Shown: in pieces, positions 33,245-44,075 of the stretch
Layout: every line of letters begins with the position of its first letter
Numbering within the stretch: position 1 is the stretch's first letter
Origin: Lithobates sylvaticus
Taxonomy: Eukaryota > Chordata > Amphibia > Anura > Ranidae
Direction: 5' to 3'
DNA length: 64,000 nt
NCBI GenBank assembly: GCA_028564925.1
Contig: CM053033.1
Location: 207,826,142-207,890,141, forward strand
Made by a program: the position numbers and the translations under genes
Notes under the pieces: generated by a model
What the model was told of the DNA's origin: nothing
Seen by the model: only the letters and a program-made list of their open reading frames with translations
The model's database searches: none

Positions 33245-34541
33245 ATTATTTGGTATAACTCACAGATTATGTTTCAAATATCAGATCAGGGAATTTTTTG
33301 ATTGGTACTACACCCACACATAATACCCGTTCATGGGAGAAATTGCTTAAAAAGCACACATCGCTGGAACTACATGGACTGACCCTTGCTGAGTACCTTT
33401 GGGTACAGAAGATCCCGAGGAGCCTGCGGGTGAGATTGACTTCAACATTATTCAATGATAATGAGGAATTTAAGAATACGTTCATGCAAATTCTTAACAA
33501 GTGTTCATTTGATCTCATGACACACCATCTCCTATATTCATAAAGAACTTGCTGTTCTAACTGAACAGATTAAGTGAGTGGAACAGGACCTCAGCAATTC
33601 AGTGACGGCTGAGGAGTTTACCAAATTTAAAGAATTGGTTGATGCAAATATCAATAAACATCGATCAGATCTAGAAACAAGGAAACGGAATAAGTTCGAT
33701 CGTGACACTGAGGACTATGACAGGAATTGGGTATATCAATGGCCCCGCCCATACAACTGACGCGGTCGTTCTGACTATGGAGGTATGAGAAGAGAGGTCT
33801 CAGATAATTCCTTAGCAAACACTGATACTGATTCTTCATCCAGTTCAAGGCCGCCGTGGAGGATATCCCCAGATGCAAACTCGCTCTCGGCTGAACAGGG
33901 AGGATTCAGTGGGTTCGGAAAGGTCTCGCAACACACAAGGTCAGGGGAGAGAAGCCTGATTCATAATATTTCAAGGCGGGTCCTGTCGCCAGAAGAGGTA
34001 GGACTTTTTAATCGTGGTCTTTCATTTTGTCCTAAAAGTCATTTAAATGCATTCCAATTAGATCAAGATCTTTTTAGACTGTTACGCAATATTAGATGGA
34101 AAGTCCATTTCATCCACAAACCATTTGTTTTTGGGGACACAGCTGGTGATTCATTAGATTGTAAGACGTTTGGCTTACAAGTGAAATCCAAATCTGTACC
34201 ACCTTCCACATATGCTCCGGTAGAGACTTTTATCAAAGAGGTAACCCGTGAAGTTAAAGATTTTGTGTCCCGCATTGATTATAGTGATCATTTACCTAAT
34301 AACTTATCGCATAAAGAAAGGACAGCTCTGCGGGATCTTAGTAAATGTGATAGTAAAACCTGCTGACAAAGGGGGAGTGGTGGTCATTATAGATCCCCAG
34401 TTTTATGAGCAAGAGATCAATAACCAGCTAAATGACCAATTGGTATACAAAAAAGTTAGTTGTGACCCCAATTAGGCCATCAAGAAACAACTTAAATGCA
34501 TTCTTAAACCTGCACTCAAAGAAGGAGTTCTTACCCGGAAC
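33245..34541 (+). mobile_element. Penelope-like retroelement, right copy: N-terminal region
   Basis: A fossil on the plus strand, head to head with the left copy. 33298-33760 holds an N-terminal segment (KIPRSLRVRLTSTLF). 33785-34475 holds the well-known pre-RT block (LSPEEVGLFNRGLSFCP, FIKEVTREVKDFVSRI, and VKPADKGGVVVI). The RT and endonuclease are missing from this copy; a hAT element and then the 3' end follow. Confidence 0.8.
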
Positions 34542-35150
34542 TAGACATGTGCAATTCGTTTTGTTTTTTTTTTCGTTTTCCGTTAAAATTCGTTATATTC
34601 GTTATCGTACAAATGAACGAATGATTCACAAAAAATTTTAACGAATGTTCAAATTGAACAAATATGAAAAACAACGAAAATCCGAAATAACCAAATTAGA
34701 AACAACGAAACTACGAAAGAAGAAAATCCGAACAACGAAAATCAAAAAATGAATGAAAAAATTCGTACATTCGTAACTTTTTTTTTTTTTTTCGATTCGT
34801 AATTTTCCGTGTCTCTTACAATGGCGCTGCTTAACATGCTTCGAATGGATTGAACGAAAAAATTCGTACAAAAATTCGTAACTTTTTTTTTTTTTTTTTT
34901 TTATTCGTAATTTTCTGTGTCTCTTACAATGGCGCTGCTTATCGTGCTTCAAATGGATTGAACGAAAAAGTTTGTACATTCGTAACTTTTTTTTTTGCGA
35001 TTCGTAATTTTCCGTGTCTCTTACAATGGCGCTGCTTAACGTGCTTCGAATGGATTGAACGAAAAATTCGTACATTCGTAACTTTTTTTTTTTTTTTTTT
35101 TATTCGTAATTTTCTGTGTCTCTTACAATGGCGCTGCTTATCGTGCTTCA
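34542..35150. mobile_element. hAT-like element (TAGACATGTGCAATTCG end), right end missing
   Basis: Starts TAGACATGTGCAATTCG like the complete element at 37287-38211 and has the same TTCG/CGAA-rich sequence. It includes four tandem units of about 95-110 bp (next entry). No right terminus is seen; it runs straight into Penelope 3' sequence, so a deletion probably removed both its end and the middle of that retroelement. Confidence 0.7.
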
Positions 35151-35155
35151 AATAC
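34761..35155. repeat. Tandem repeat, four units of about 100 bp
   Basis: Each unit has AATTCGTACATTCGTAAC, a T run of 9-19, then ATTCGTAATTTTCYGTGTCT, TACAATGGCGCTGCTTA and TGCTTCRAATGGATTGAACG. Starts near 34761, 34861, 34970 and 35065. Unit lengths differ mainly by the T run. Confidence 0.9.
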
Positions 35156-36163
35156 AAACTGAGATCATTGCACCCTGAAGGAACGAACAGAGATTATGAT
35201 CTATACTTATTTTTAAACGCTTGTGTGAGATGTATTTCATGTTTCTTATAGGTTTATTGGATATACATACACAGGACAAGAAAGATGGAATACACCCTGA
35301 ACAGGACTTTGGCTGACACAACAGCTTTATTTAAATACAGGACATTTTTGAGATTATGTGCGCATTTATGCGATTTTTTTTTCACATTTTGTTCCTTTTT
35401 TGATCCTTTATATGCCGATTTATTTGTTAATTGTTACAATAACCAAATTTGACCTCTCTTTTGGACAATTTAAATGCTAGATGTATGATATTTATACATT
35501 AAGGATGTTTTTTCTAGAGGCTGTTCGTGGTAGGTTAGCAGGTTAAACTGCTTCAGATTAATTAGCGGTAATTGATTGAGTGTGATACACCTGTGAGGCT
35601 TCATCCTGTAGTGTTGAATATAAAAGTATATGGTTAGTAATGGATTGTTGCACGAAGCCTGAGGAAGAGCATGAGACCCCTTTCACACTGGAGCCTTTTG
35701 CAGGCGCTATAGCGTTAAACATAGCGCCTGCAAAACGCCCTAAAACAGCTGCTCAATGCACTCCAGTGTGAAAGCCCGAGGCCTTTCACACTGGAGGGGT
35801 GCGCTGACAGGGCGTCAGAAAAAAGTCCTGCCAGCAGCTTCTTTTGAAATCAATGGGGCAGCGCTGGGATACCACTGGCAAAACACCGCTCCGGCAGCGT
35901 TTTGCGGGCGGATTTAACCCCTTTTTGGCTGCTAGCGGGGGGGGGGTTTAAAACCGCCCCCGCTAGCAGCCGAATATTGCCGCTAAAAAGATGGTAAAGC
36001 GGATCTAAAAAAATAGCGCTGCTTTACCGCTGATGACTAGGGCGGCTCAGTGTGAAAGGGGTCTGAAATGCTCGCAACTGTACAGTAGCTATTTATATCC
36101 CTTTTATGCCTTGAGAGCAATTGATATACCATTTTTGCATTGGGGAATGTGTCCCTTTTGTTT

Positions 36164-36165
<2 letters not shown>
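35150..36165 (+). mobile_element. Penelope-like retroelement, right copy: 3' region
   Basis: A fossil. Near-identical in inverted orientation to 26650-27960: shared phrases ATTGCACCCTGAAGGAA, GGTAGGTTAGCAGGTTAAAC, TTTATATGCCGATTTATTTG and CTTTTATGCCTTGAGAGCAA. It is interrupted by the MITE at 35675-36064 and ends near the microsatellite at 36168. Confidence 0.75.
35675..36064. mobile_element. Non-autonomous element, CTTTCACACTGG ends, copy 2
   Basis: Left end AGACCCCTTTCACACTGG; right end CAGTGTGAAAGGGGTCT. It shares the GGCGCTATAGCGTTA interior with 4425-4714. It is absent from the equivalent point in the left Penelope copy (about 26750), which gives an empty site. Confidence 0.85.
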
Positions 36166-36167
<2 letters not shown>

Positions 36168-36220
<53 letters not shown>

Positions 36221-36247
36221 CACACACACATACACACATATATACAT
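36168..36247. repeat. (TA)n/(CA)n compound microsatellite
   Basis: About 22 TA repeats, then CACACA and mixed TA/CA repeats. Confidence 0.95.
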
Positions 36248-36419
36248 ATACATAGAGAAATCAAAACGGGACACGTACTTCAATGCGAAATCCTTTTACT
36301 TCATTGTAGAAACATCACATGCTATAAACAGCAAAGCTTGGTGGAGTATTGGAAGTACCACTTTGACGCCTACTTTTAAATATTTTACTACTGAATGAAA
36401 AGTAACCTGCCCGCATTTG

Positions 36420-36464
36420 ATTATATATATATATATACACACACATATACATACACACACACAA
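36420..36464. repeat. (TA)n/(CA)n compound microsatellite
   Basis: Short TA run followed by CACACA stretches, inside or next to the reversed TTAA family A fragment. Confidence 0.9.
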
Positions 36465-36469
36465 TAGTT

Positions 36470-37200
36470 TGTAGGCGCTATAACTTTCACGCAAACCAAT
36501 CAATATACACATTGGAATTTTTTTATTTAAAGTTTTATCAAAAACGTAGCCGTATACATTTTGGCCAAAATTTATGATGAATTTTTATTGAATATGTTTT
36601 ATAGCAGAAAGTAAAAATTTGTTTTTTTTTCTCAAAAATGTCTTGCTTATAGCGCAAAAAAAAAAAAAAAAAATCTAGTGGTGATCAAATACCACCAAAT
36701 AAAAGCTCTATTTGTGGGAAAAAAATGATATAAATGTAATCTGTGTACAGCGTGGCATGACCGTGCAATCACCAGTTAAAGTAGCACAGTGCTCCTTCCC
36801 CTCCCCTTCCTCTTCCCTATCCCCCCTCCTTCGGTTCCTACACTATACCTTTCCCTGTACTATGACCATCTCCAGTAGTACAAATCTAAGTGGCTCGTTG
36901 GGACTCTACGTAGGTAGTCCCTAAAGAATCAGAAACATATTTCATGACCTACCCACTAACAACTTTATCTTTAGTTCATCAGTCAACCTCACCAATACTT
37001 CCACTAAATATACTTTATTTTTTAGTTTACTGTTTTGAGGTGTTGTACTTCTATATTTCCTGATAGTAATAGTAAGACACTCAGATGCTTGTACTTAATC
37101 TCACATTTGTAAGTTTTACGGTTCATTGACTGTACTTGAATAACAAAATAAAAAAATATTGAAAGTTAAAGTAGCACAGTGCTAAATGGCCTTATCATGA
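36470..37200 (-). mobile_element. TTAA element family A, reversed partial copy with LINE insert
   Basis: Reverse-strand match to family A (GCGCTATAACTTTCACGCAAACCAATCAAT and ACCACCAAATAAAAGCTCTA are its typical phrases; longer phrase given here in two overlapping parts at 36475-36504). The ends are missing. It is split by the insertion at 36794-37163. Confidence 0.7.
36794..37163 (+). mobile_element. L1-like 3' fragment with 20-bp target duplication
   Basis: AGTTAAAGTAGCACAGTGCT occurs at 36774-36793 and 37164-37183. The 370-bp insert ends in an A-rich tail (AACAAAATAAAAAAATATTG). It reads as the 3' UTR of a LINE on the plus strand. There is no coding part. Confidence 0.88.
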
Positions 37201-37286
37201 AAGGGGGGGGGGGGGGATCTTCCGGAGCTGAAGTGGATACCACCATTAAACACATATTTATAGAAGAATCATTTTATTTCACAGAG

Positions 37287-38211
37287 TAGACATGTGCACA
37301 ATAGAAAAATTAGTTTAGTTTAGTTTCTGTTCGTTTCCGTTGATTCGTAACGATTCGTAATTTCGTAAGTCGTCGGTGTTCGTATTCGGACTCGTATTTT
37401 CGTAAGAGTTATTTTTTTCGTTGATTCGTATTTCCGTTAGTCTAATTTTCGTTTATTTGGAATTCGTATTTTCGTTATATTTCGTATTCAGACGCATTCG
37501 TATTTTCGGAAAAGCTATATTTACGTTGATTTGAAAATGATTCGTATTTCCGTTAATCTAATTTTCGTTGATTCGAAATCCGTATTTTCGTAGATTTAAT
37601 TACATTCGTACTTTCGTGAGATTGATTTATTCGTACTTTCGTAACATTGTTTTCGTAGATTCGTAATCGGAGCAGAATTCATAATTTTATGTAATGTGTA
37701 TGCTATTTATATGTTTAAGAAACAAAGAATTTCTCTCTCACAAGTCAGAACTTAACTCAAAAATCCACCAAAACACAGTGCCTCCGACCCAACCACACCC
37801 TATCTGGACTCTGGATGGAATATTTCAGAATCAGAACTAACATTCGTTCTTTCGAATTCTCGATCAGCAGAATTTTCGTTATTTCGTATTTTCGTTGTTT
37901 TGATTTCCTTTTTTCCGAATATTCGTAATTTCGATTTTTCGTTCATTTTGATTTTCGTTATTTTCGAATCTTTGTTCGGTATTTTCGTTGTTTCTGTTTT
38001 CGTTTTTCGGATTTTCATTCTTTCGTAGTTTCGTTGTTTCCAATTAAATTATTTCGTATTTTCGTTGTTTTTTATATTCGTTCTTTTCGATAGTTTGTTT
38101 TTCCTTAGAATTTTTAGTAAACCATTCGTTCATTCATACGATTACGAATGAACGAATATAACGAATTTGAACGGAAAACAAATTCGTAACTAAACTAATT
38201 GCACATGTCTA
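37287..38211. mobile_element. hAT-type element, TAGACATGTGCA ends, complete
   Basis: 925 bp. Ends TAGACATGTGCACAAT and ATTGCACATGTCTA, flanked by TCACAGAG on both sides (37279-37286, 38212-38219). The interior is an unusual low-complexity mix of TTCG, CGTA and CGAA words with no ORF of note. It is related to 34542-35150. Confidence 0.92.
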
Positions 38212-38649
38212 TCACAGAGTTTAAAAAGAGAAGTAAACAAAATTAAAATATTAGACATCCAAATGCAACAGATACATAGTCACCCCCTCGTCCAATACCT
38301 ATATAGCTCTTGCTTTACAACATATCTTTAAATGCCACAGTGGCGATTCCAAAACTTCAGCTATATGGTGTGGAACAGGCAGGTGTTCTCAACACGTTTC
38401 CCGGAATATATCTGCTCCTTGAAGAGTATGACTGGTGTAAACGCTAATAAAAAGTGCATAAACAAATGATACATGCATTATTACCCATCACAATAATATT
38501 TATATACTCATAATTGGCATATGACATATATAGCTATACCAGGGTGGTGTCCACATTGGAGAAAAATACCTTCTAAGGATGGATATTTAGACCCCCTAGA
38601 CCAGAAACATGACAAATAGGCTGGGGTGGACAGCACGACAGCTGGAAAT

Positions 38650-38775
38650 ACTCTTAAAGTTGTTGTAAAGGTAAAAAAATAAACAAATAAACATTCTGTC
38701 TTCCGCCTGCCCCCCCCCCCCCCCATCCCCTTATACTTACCTGAACCGGATAACGATCCAGTCATCAGTTCAAAT
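38650..38775 (-). mobile_element. TTAA-type MITE fragment
   Basis: CTTAAAGTTGTTGTAAAGG at the left and a C15 run, then ATACTTACCTGAACC, which in reverse is GGTTCAGGTAAGTAT, the same donor-like phrase as in 13068-13515 and 55040-55340. Truncated on the right. Confidence 0.6.
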
Positions 38776-39008
38776 CCCAACCACAGCACTACCTGCCTGG
38801 AGTTTGCATAGTCACCCTGTGCCTATGTTGGTTTCCTCTCACACTCCAAAGACATGCTGGTAGGTTAATTGGCTTCTGTCGAAGATGGCCTTATGCAAGT
38901 TGGAGGCCTTTCACTGTAAGCTCCTTGAGGGCAGGGACTGATGTGAATGTTCAATGTGTATGTAAAGAGCTGCGTAAATTGTTGGTGGTATATAATTTAT
39001 TTATTTAG
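38776..39008 (+). mobile_element. SINE/L2-type 3' segment
   Basis: Contains ACACTCCAAAGACATGCTGG, TAGGTTAATTGGCT and GTAAGCTCCTTGAGGGCAGG, hallmarks of an abundant amphibian SINE/non-LTR tail (recalled). It ends in ATTTATTTATTT, the tail repeat. Exact class not certain. Confidence 0.6.
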
Positions 39009-39012
39009 TTGA

Positions 39013-40229
39013 GGCATATCTACAGTATCTTACAAAAGTGAGTACACCCCAAGTGAAAATGTCCAAATTGAGCCCAAAGTGTCAATATTTTGTGTGGCCA
39101 CCATTATTTTCCAGCACTGCCTTAACCCTCTTGGGCATCCGAGTTCACCAGAGCTTCACAGGTTGCCACTGGAGTCCTCTTCCACTCCTCCACGATGACA
39201 TCACAGAGCTGGTGGATGTTCGAGACCTTGCGCTCCTCCACCTTCTGTTTTAGGATGCCCCACAAATGCTCAATAGGGTTTAGGTCTGGAGACATGCTTG
39301 GCCAGTCCATCACCCATACCCTCAGCTTCTTTAGAAAGGCAGTGGTCATCTTGGAGGTGTTTTTAGGATCGTTATTTTGGAATACTGCCCTGCGGCCCAG
39401 TCTTCGAAGGGAGGGGACCATGCTCTACTTCAGTATGTCACAGTACATGTTTGCACTCATGGTTCCCTCAATGAACTGTAGCTACCCAGTGCTGGCAGCA
39501 CTCATGCAGCCTCAGACCACAACACTCCGACCACCATGTTTGACTGTAGGCAAGACACACTTGTCTTTGTACTGCTCACCAGGTTGCCACCACACACGCT
39601 TGACACCATCCGAATAAAATAAGTTTATCTTGGTCTCATCAGACCACAGGACATGGTTCCAGTAATCCATGTCCTTAGTTTGCTTATCTTCAGCAAACTG
39701 TTTGCGGGCTTTCTTTGGCACCATCTTTAGAAGAGGCTTCCTTCTGGGATGACAGCCATGCAGACCAATTTGATGCAGTGTGCGGTGTATGGTCTAAGCA
39801 CTGACAGGCTGACCCCCAACCCTGCAGCACTGAGTATACTATGACGTATGACGTCTATTTCCCAAAGACAACCTCTGGATATGACGCTGAGCACGTGCAC
39901 TCAACTTCTTTGGTCGACGATGGCAAGGCCTGTTCTGAGTGGAACTTGTCCTCATAAACCGCTTTATGGTCTTGACCACCGTGCTGCAGCTCAGTTTCAG
40001 AGACTTGCCAATCTTCTTATAGCCTAGGCCATCTTTATGTAGAGCAACAATTATATTTTTTTTCAAATCCTCAGAGTTCTTTGCCATGAGGTGCCATGTT
40101 GAACTTCCAGTGACCAGTCTGAGCGATAACACCAAATTTAACACACCTGCTCCCCATTCACACCTGAGACCTTGTAACACTAATGAGTCACATGACACTG
40201 GGAGAAAAAATACTCACTTTTGTGAGATA
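39013..40229 (-). mobile_element. Tc1/mariner transposon, second subfamily, inactive
   Basis: Ends CAGTATCTTACAAAAGTGAG and CTCACTTTTGTGAGATACT, flanked by TA. The minus strand carries transposase parts: helix-turn-helix region at 40198-39839, LWSDETKINLF at 39724-39512, and NNDPKNTSKMT plus PSMSPDLNPIEHLWG at 39421-39122. Several frame changes lie between the parts. Confidence 0.9.
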
Positions 40230-40295
40230 CTATATATGAACATTAATTGACAAAATAATCAGAAAGGCCATATAAGAGATCAGTATGTGGATAAA

Positions 40296-40775
40296 TGTTA
40301 CTAAACCCAGGACCCCGCATTCACTATATCTGGTTTCCCACAGTATACAGAACATGGAAATGCAATAGTTTTTGTAAATCTAACCTGCTAAATACCTTTT
40401 CTCATCAGCAGTCTTGGGACTTCTATCAGTGTCTGGTTAAAGCTTGTAGAGTTTTCATTCTCCCCTGATTGTCCTATGTAGCTGCAGGACCCCTGACCCT
40501 CTGTCTGGATAGTGCTGATTGGCCCTGTGCTGATCACATACTCTCTAGCAATACACACCAAAACTGAGCATGTGCATCTTGTCCCCTAACCTCTGTACTA
40601 TCAGGAGATATAGTGGGGACAGTGAAAGAACGATAGAATCAGAGGAGACCGGATCAAACAGCCTTTTTACACAATGCAGAGAATTAACCCCCTTAGGTTC
40701 CACAGTGAGTATAACAAGCATGATTTACGGTATATACAGACTGATTTTACTGTTGTGGGTTTAGTAACACTTTAA
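40296..40775. mobile_element. MITE, GTTACTAAACCCA ends
   Basis: TGTTACTAAACCCAGGA at the left and GTGGGTTTAGTAACAC at the right are inverted repeats about 480 bp apart. No coding capacity. Confidence 0.7.
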
Positions 40776-42697
40776 GTGTCTAGCGGGCTAATCCATGGTA
40801 ACTCCCAAAGAACGAGGTCAACTAGTGTCTAGTGGGGCTAATACATGGTAACTGCCAGAGAATTAGGCCAACTATAAAATGTAAACGTTAATATAACAAA
40901 CTTATACCAAAAGTGCTTTTATTATACAAAAGTCAAAGTACAAAAGCAGGGGGTGGATGGTGTGGCATGCCAAGCCCCACCCATTATTGATAGTGTATTA
41001 AGAAGGATCCTAAAAAGAAGACCCAGACTAATAAGCAAGTCATTTGTAGAAAATTAAAAATTATTTAGTCAAGTTTACCGATGTGGAGTAGTGACACTGC
41101 ATCTAATCCAGCAGTCCCACAACCCCTTGTGGCACCGACCCAGCCTTTATGGATCCATTGGGTGGATCCCAGTGGGTCCACTCAGATCAGCGTACGACAG
41201 CGGGTGAAGTCACCTGAGCTTGTCCTGGTCCAGTTCTACAGTCGATGGCAGCCCCACGCATCGGCAAATCACATGGTGCAGCACTACTTAAAAAACAAAA
41301 CAAAAGGGGTCAGAGACTTCTTTCCCCACATCTCTTGGAGGTAGGGCAGCCCATTGAAAAGTAAGCCTGGAGCAATGCAATGGAATAGGCATAAGGCGGG
41401 CATGACAGTGTTAACAGGGAGGGATTATATCAAGGGATGGTAGCAGAGCAGAGCAGTGATTGGTGGAGGGGAGCATGTGGCGCAAAGCTCAGGAAAGTAG
41501 CAAGGGGGAGTGGTTCCAGCAGCTCATTCAGTGTGGAGGAGAGAAGCTTCCCACCCGCCCTCCCTTGAATCTAAAGGGGGTTTATTTGGTGTATTAATCT
41601 ATGTGATTTTTATTTCAGGATGGTTACTGTCGTGGCAGCGGCATGATGTTGGTCTTTGCTGATCAAGGATTAACCCCAGGTTTGAATAAGTTCGGGACCC
41701 ATTGCTGATATGGAACCCGAGGGTCGTATGCCAGCTAAAAGGGTTTAGCTGGAAGTTGGTGATCGGGTGCACATTGCGGGCAGTATTCTTGTTGTCTCTG
41801 AGCTAGTGTGTCAGGCCTAATTTAGTTAAAGTACCGCAGTGCCAGTTTTGATATGGTTTTAAGATGGATGGGGTTTCCTGCAAAGACCAACGGGTGGAAG
41901 TTAATGGAGGAGGTGGTTTAAAGTCAGGTGCATACGGTTTATGCTAATTTATGTTTATGTTATTTATGTTTATTTTTGAATATTTTTATAAATAAATAAA
42001 GTTAATTGGCTGCTACGGCCAAGTTTTTCTCCAGATTGGTGTGGTCTCAATTTCTGGGGTTGGGTTGGGGTTCGTAGCAGTGGTAAGAATTAGTATGGTT
42101 ATAGGGGTTAACAGGACACCTCTGTTATACAATAGTCACGTGAAACGATCTGTCCTACAGGTGACGTGGACACACATGGGTGTGAACTTAGGCTAAAAGT
42201 CTGCTTATTTCAGCTATTTTTATCATCAATATTTTAGCGTTCACTACACTGGTGGCTGGTGTTCAGTTTTCTTGGGGGGGGGGGGGGGGGTCCACCCCTC
42301 CCCCCTAGCCAGCCAGCCAGCAAACCATTTCCATTTCATCTCTGGGATGGGAAGTGAGAGAAAATTTCCCCAACTGGACAAAGACAACAAAAAGTAAACT
42401 GACAATTATAATTCCTTCACTGCTCTATTCAAAAAAGACACCCTCCTACTCCTACTTTGCAAGCAAACAAATCCCATATGTCTGCTAGTTACTGCTCTGT
42501 AAATATTTCACAGGCCAGTCATTCTGGAATTGTAATGACGTGTTATCACTGTAGAGCATCTCCTACCGACAGAGCAGAGAGCAGCCATAGATTAATCCAT
42601 AGGACCAGATATACTATCACACAGGTTTCGTATTTTATTATATCTTTTTATATCAAAATCTAGTTAATATTTAAAGTACAGTAGTGGAAATCAGGCA
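40776..42697. other. Long stretch without recognisable genes
   Basis: The phrases CTAGTGTCTAGTGGGGCTAAT (40793-40850, two copies) form a short duplication. The part at 41340-42110 looks repeat-like (AATAAATAAATAAAG at 41990, G run at 42274) but I cannot name a family. Possibly an old retroelement end. No credible exon was found. Confidence 0.4.
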
Positions 42698-43147
42698 TTA
42701 AAAGAATTCTGCCCAACACTAACTAGTGTTAAAATAAATACCCCTCTGCTACCTATGCAAACTAACCCAAATAAAAGTATATGTATACGTACCTATTTTT
42801 GGCCTGTTCCGGGTCCGGTCATGTGATCTGGCTCCCCTGTGTCAGTCAGCAGCAGCTGCAGGGGAGAGGGGGGAGTGCCCAACAAGGCTTGGGCATAGGA
42901 GGCTATGGGCGAGTCACTACTCCTGTATGCCCCACCCGTTGTCGAATGTTCTCTCCTCTCCCCCACAGCTACCACTCACTGACACGGGATCACATGACTG
43001 CAGCAGGCTGAAAATAGGTAAGTACATACTTTTTTTTTTTTTTTTTTTTTAGACAGGTTAGTCAACATAGGTAGCAGAAGGGGGGAAGGGGACATTTTTA
43101 AGATTAGTCAGTATTGGGCAGGAATTCCACTTTACATACTCTTTTAA
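42698..43147. mobile_element. TTAA-flanked MITE
   Basis: TTAA at 42698 and 43144. The ends ATTCTGCCCAACACTAACTA and AGTATTGGGCAGGAATTCC are inverted. The interior carries AATAGGTAAGTACAT at 43013 and its inverse GTACGTACCTATTTT at 42787. Confidence 0.8.
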
Positions 43148-43535
43148 AACAATATGCCATGACACATTGAGACATAATTTCCCATCACGAACACTGGTAT
43201 GAAGCCTCTTTTTTACTGGACAACCATATAAATACCACATTGGGCCATCAGCCACCATGTGTATAGCCTTAGGCCAGCAACTATATTCAATACACTTTAT
43301 TACCTTGTGATGACTTCCAACAGTTGCTATTTACAAGCAGTGTGTGCAATGGCAGACATGAATGTGATCATATTTCATTCCTTTTTTTTTTTTTTACCTA
43401 TACCACATGTCCATAATGTTAACGGGCAAAGACTTTTTATTTTTTTACTGTAGTCTGTTAGTCTGTAGTATAATGCACACTCTTTCCAGGGTTATATCAT
43501 CCTATGTTGTTCTTTTCTAAATGTACCCTATAGGG

Positions 43536-43859
43536 CAGGGGTCTCCAAACTTTCTAAACAAAAGGGCCAGTTTAATGTCCTTCAGATGGACCAGATCGTA
43601 GGCAGTGGGAGTGGAAATTTTCCTGGCATCAGTGGGAGTAAACATCTGGTATTATGGAGAGGAATAGTGCCCCATTGTTGGTATCACAGGGAGGAATAGT
43701 GCCCTATTAGTGGTGTCAGTGGAAGAAATGGTTCTCCATTGTTGGTGTTAGATGGCAGAATAGTGTCTGGTATCAATGGGAAGATTAGTACCCCAAGGGC
43801 CGGATAAAGGCAAGCAAAGGGCAGCATCCAGCCCCCGGGCCGCAGTTTGGAGACCCCTT
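43536..43859. mobile_element. hAT-type MITE, CAGGGGTCTCCAAACTTTCT ends, copy 1
   Basis: Left end CAGGGGTCTCCAAACTTTCT; right end GCAGTTTGGAGACCCCTT. Flanks CTATAGGG and CCATAGTG match at six of eight bases, a decayed target duplication. The interior has a repeated phrase around GAATAGTGCCCYATT. A second copy is at 50313-50580. Confidence 0.82.
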
Positions 43860-43867
43860 CCATAGTG

Positions 43868-44075
43868 TAAAAGAGTTGTTTTACAGTCCTTACCATGATG
43901 TGTATTCTAAAACATAATGTTTAGTAGTTTCTCACCCAATCCAACCTGTATTTTAGTCCAGCGCTTGGAAATTGATAACGCTAGACAATTCGCAAATATG
44001 CTTAAAGTGTACCTGTATTGGCATACATCTTTTTAATCAGTCACTTGCAAGCACCTTTTCTGTGCCTGTTCAGAG
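43868..44075. other. Unassigned
   Basis: No gene or repeat recognised. Confidence 0.4.

Noticed and set aside
35590-36165. Hammerhead-ribozyme-like CTGAGGA...GAAA order in the right Penelope 3' region
   Set aside because: Penelope elements can carry hammerheads, but here the intervening sequence is a MITE insertion and the flanks do not form convincing stems II and III.
41340-42110. A possible second host gene or LTR element
   Set aside because: No exon-like conserved peptide, no paired terminal repeats and no target duplication; repeat-like at most.
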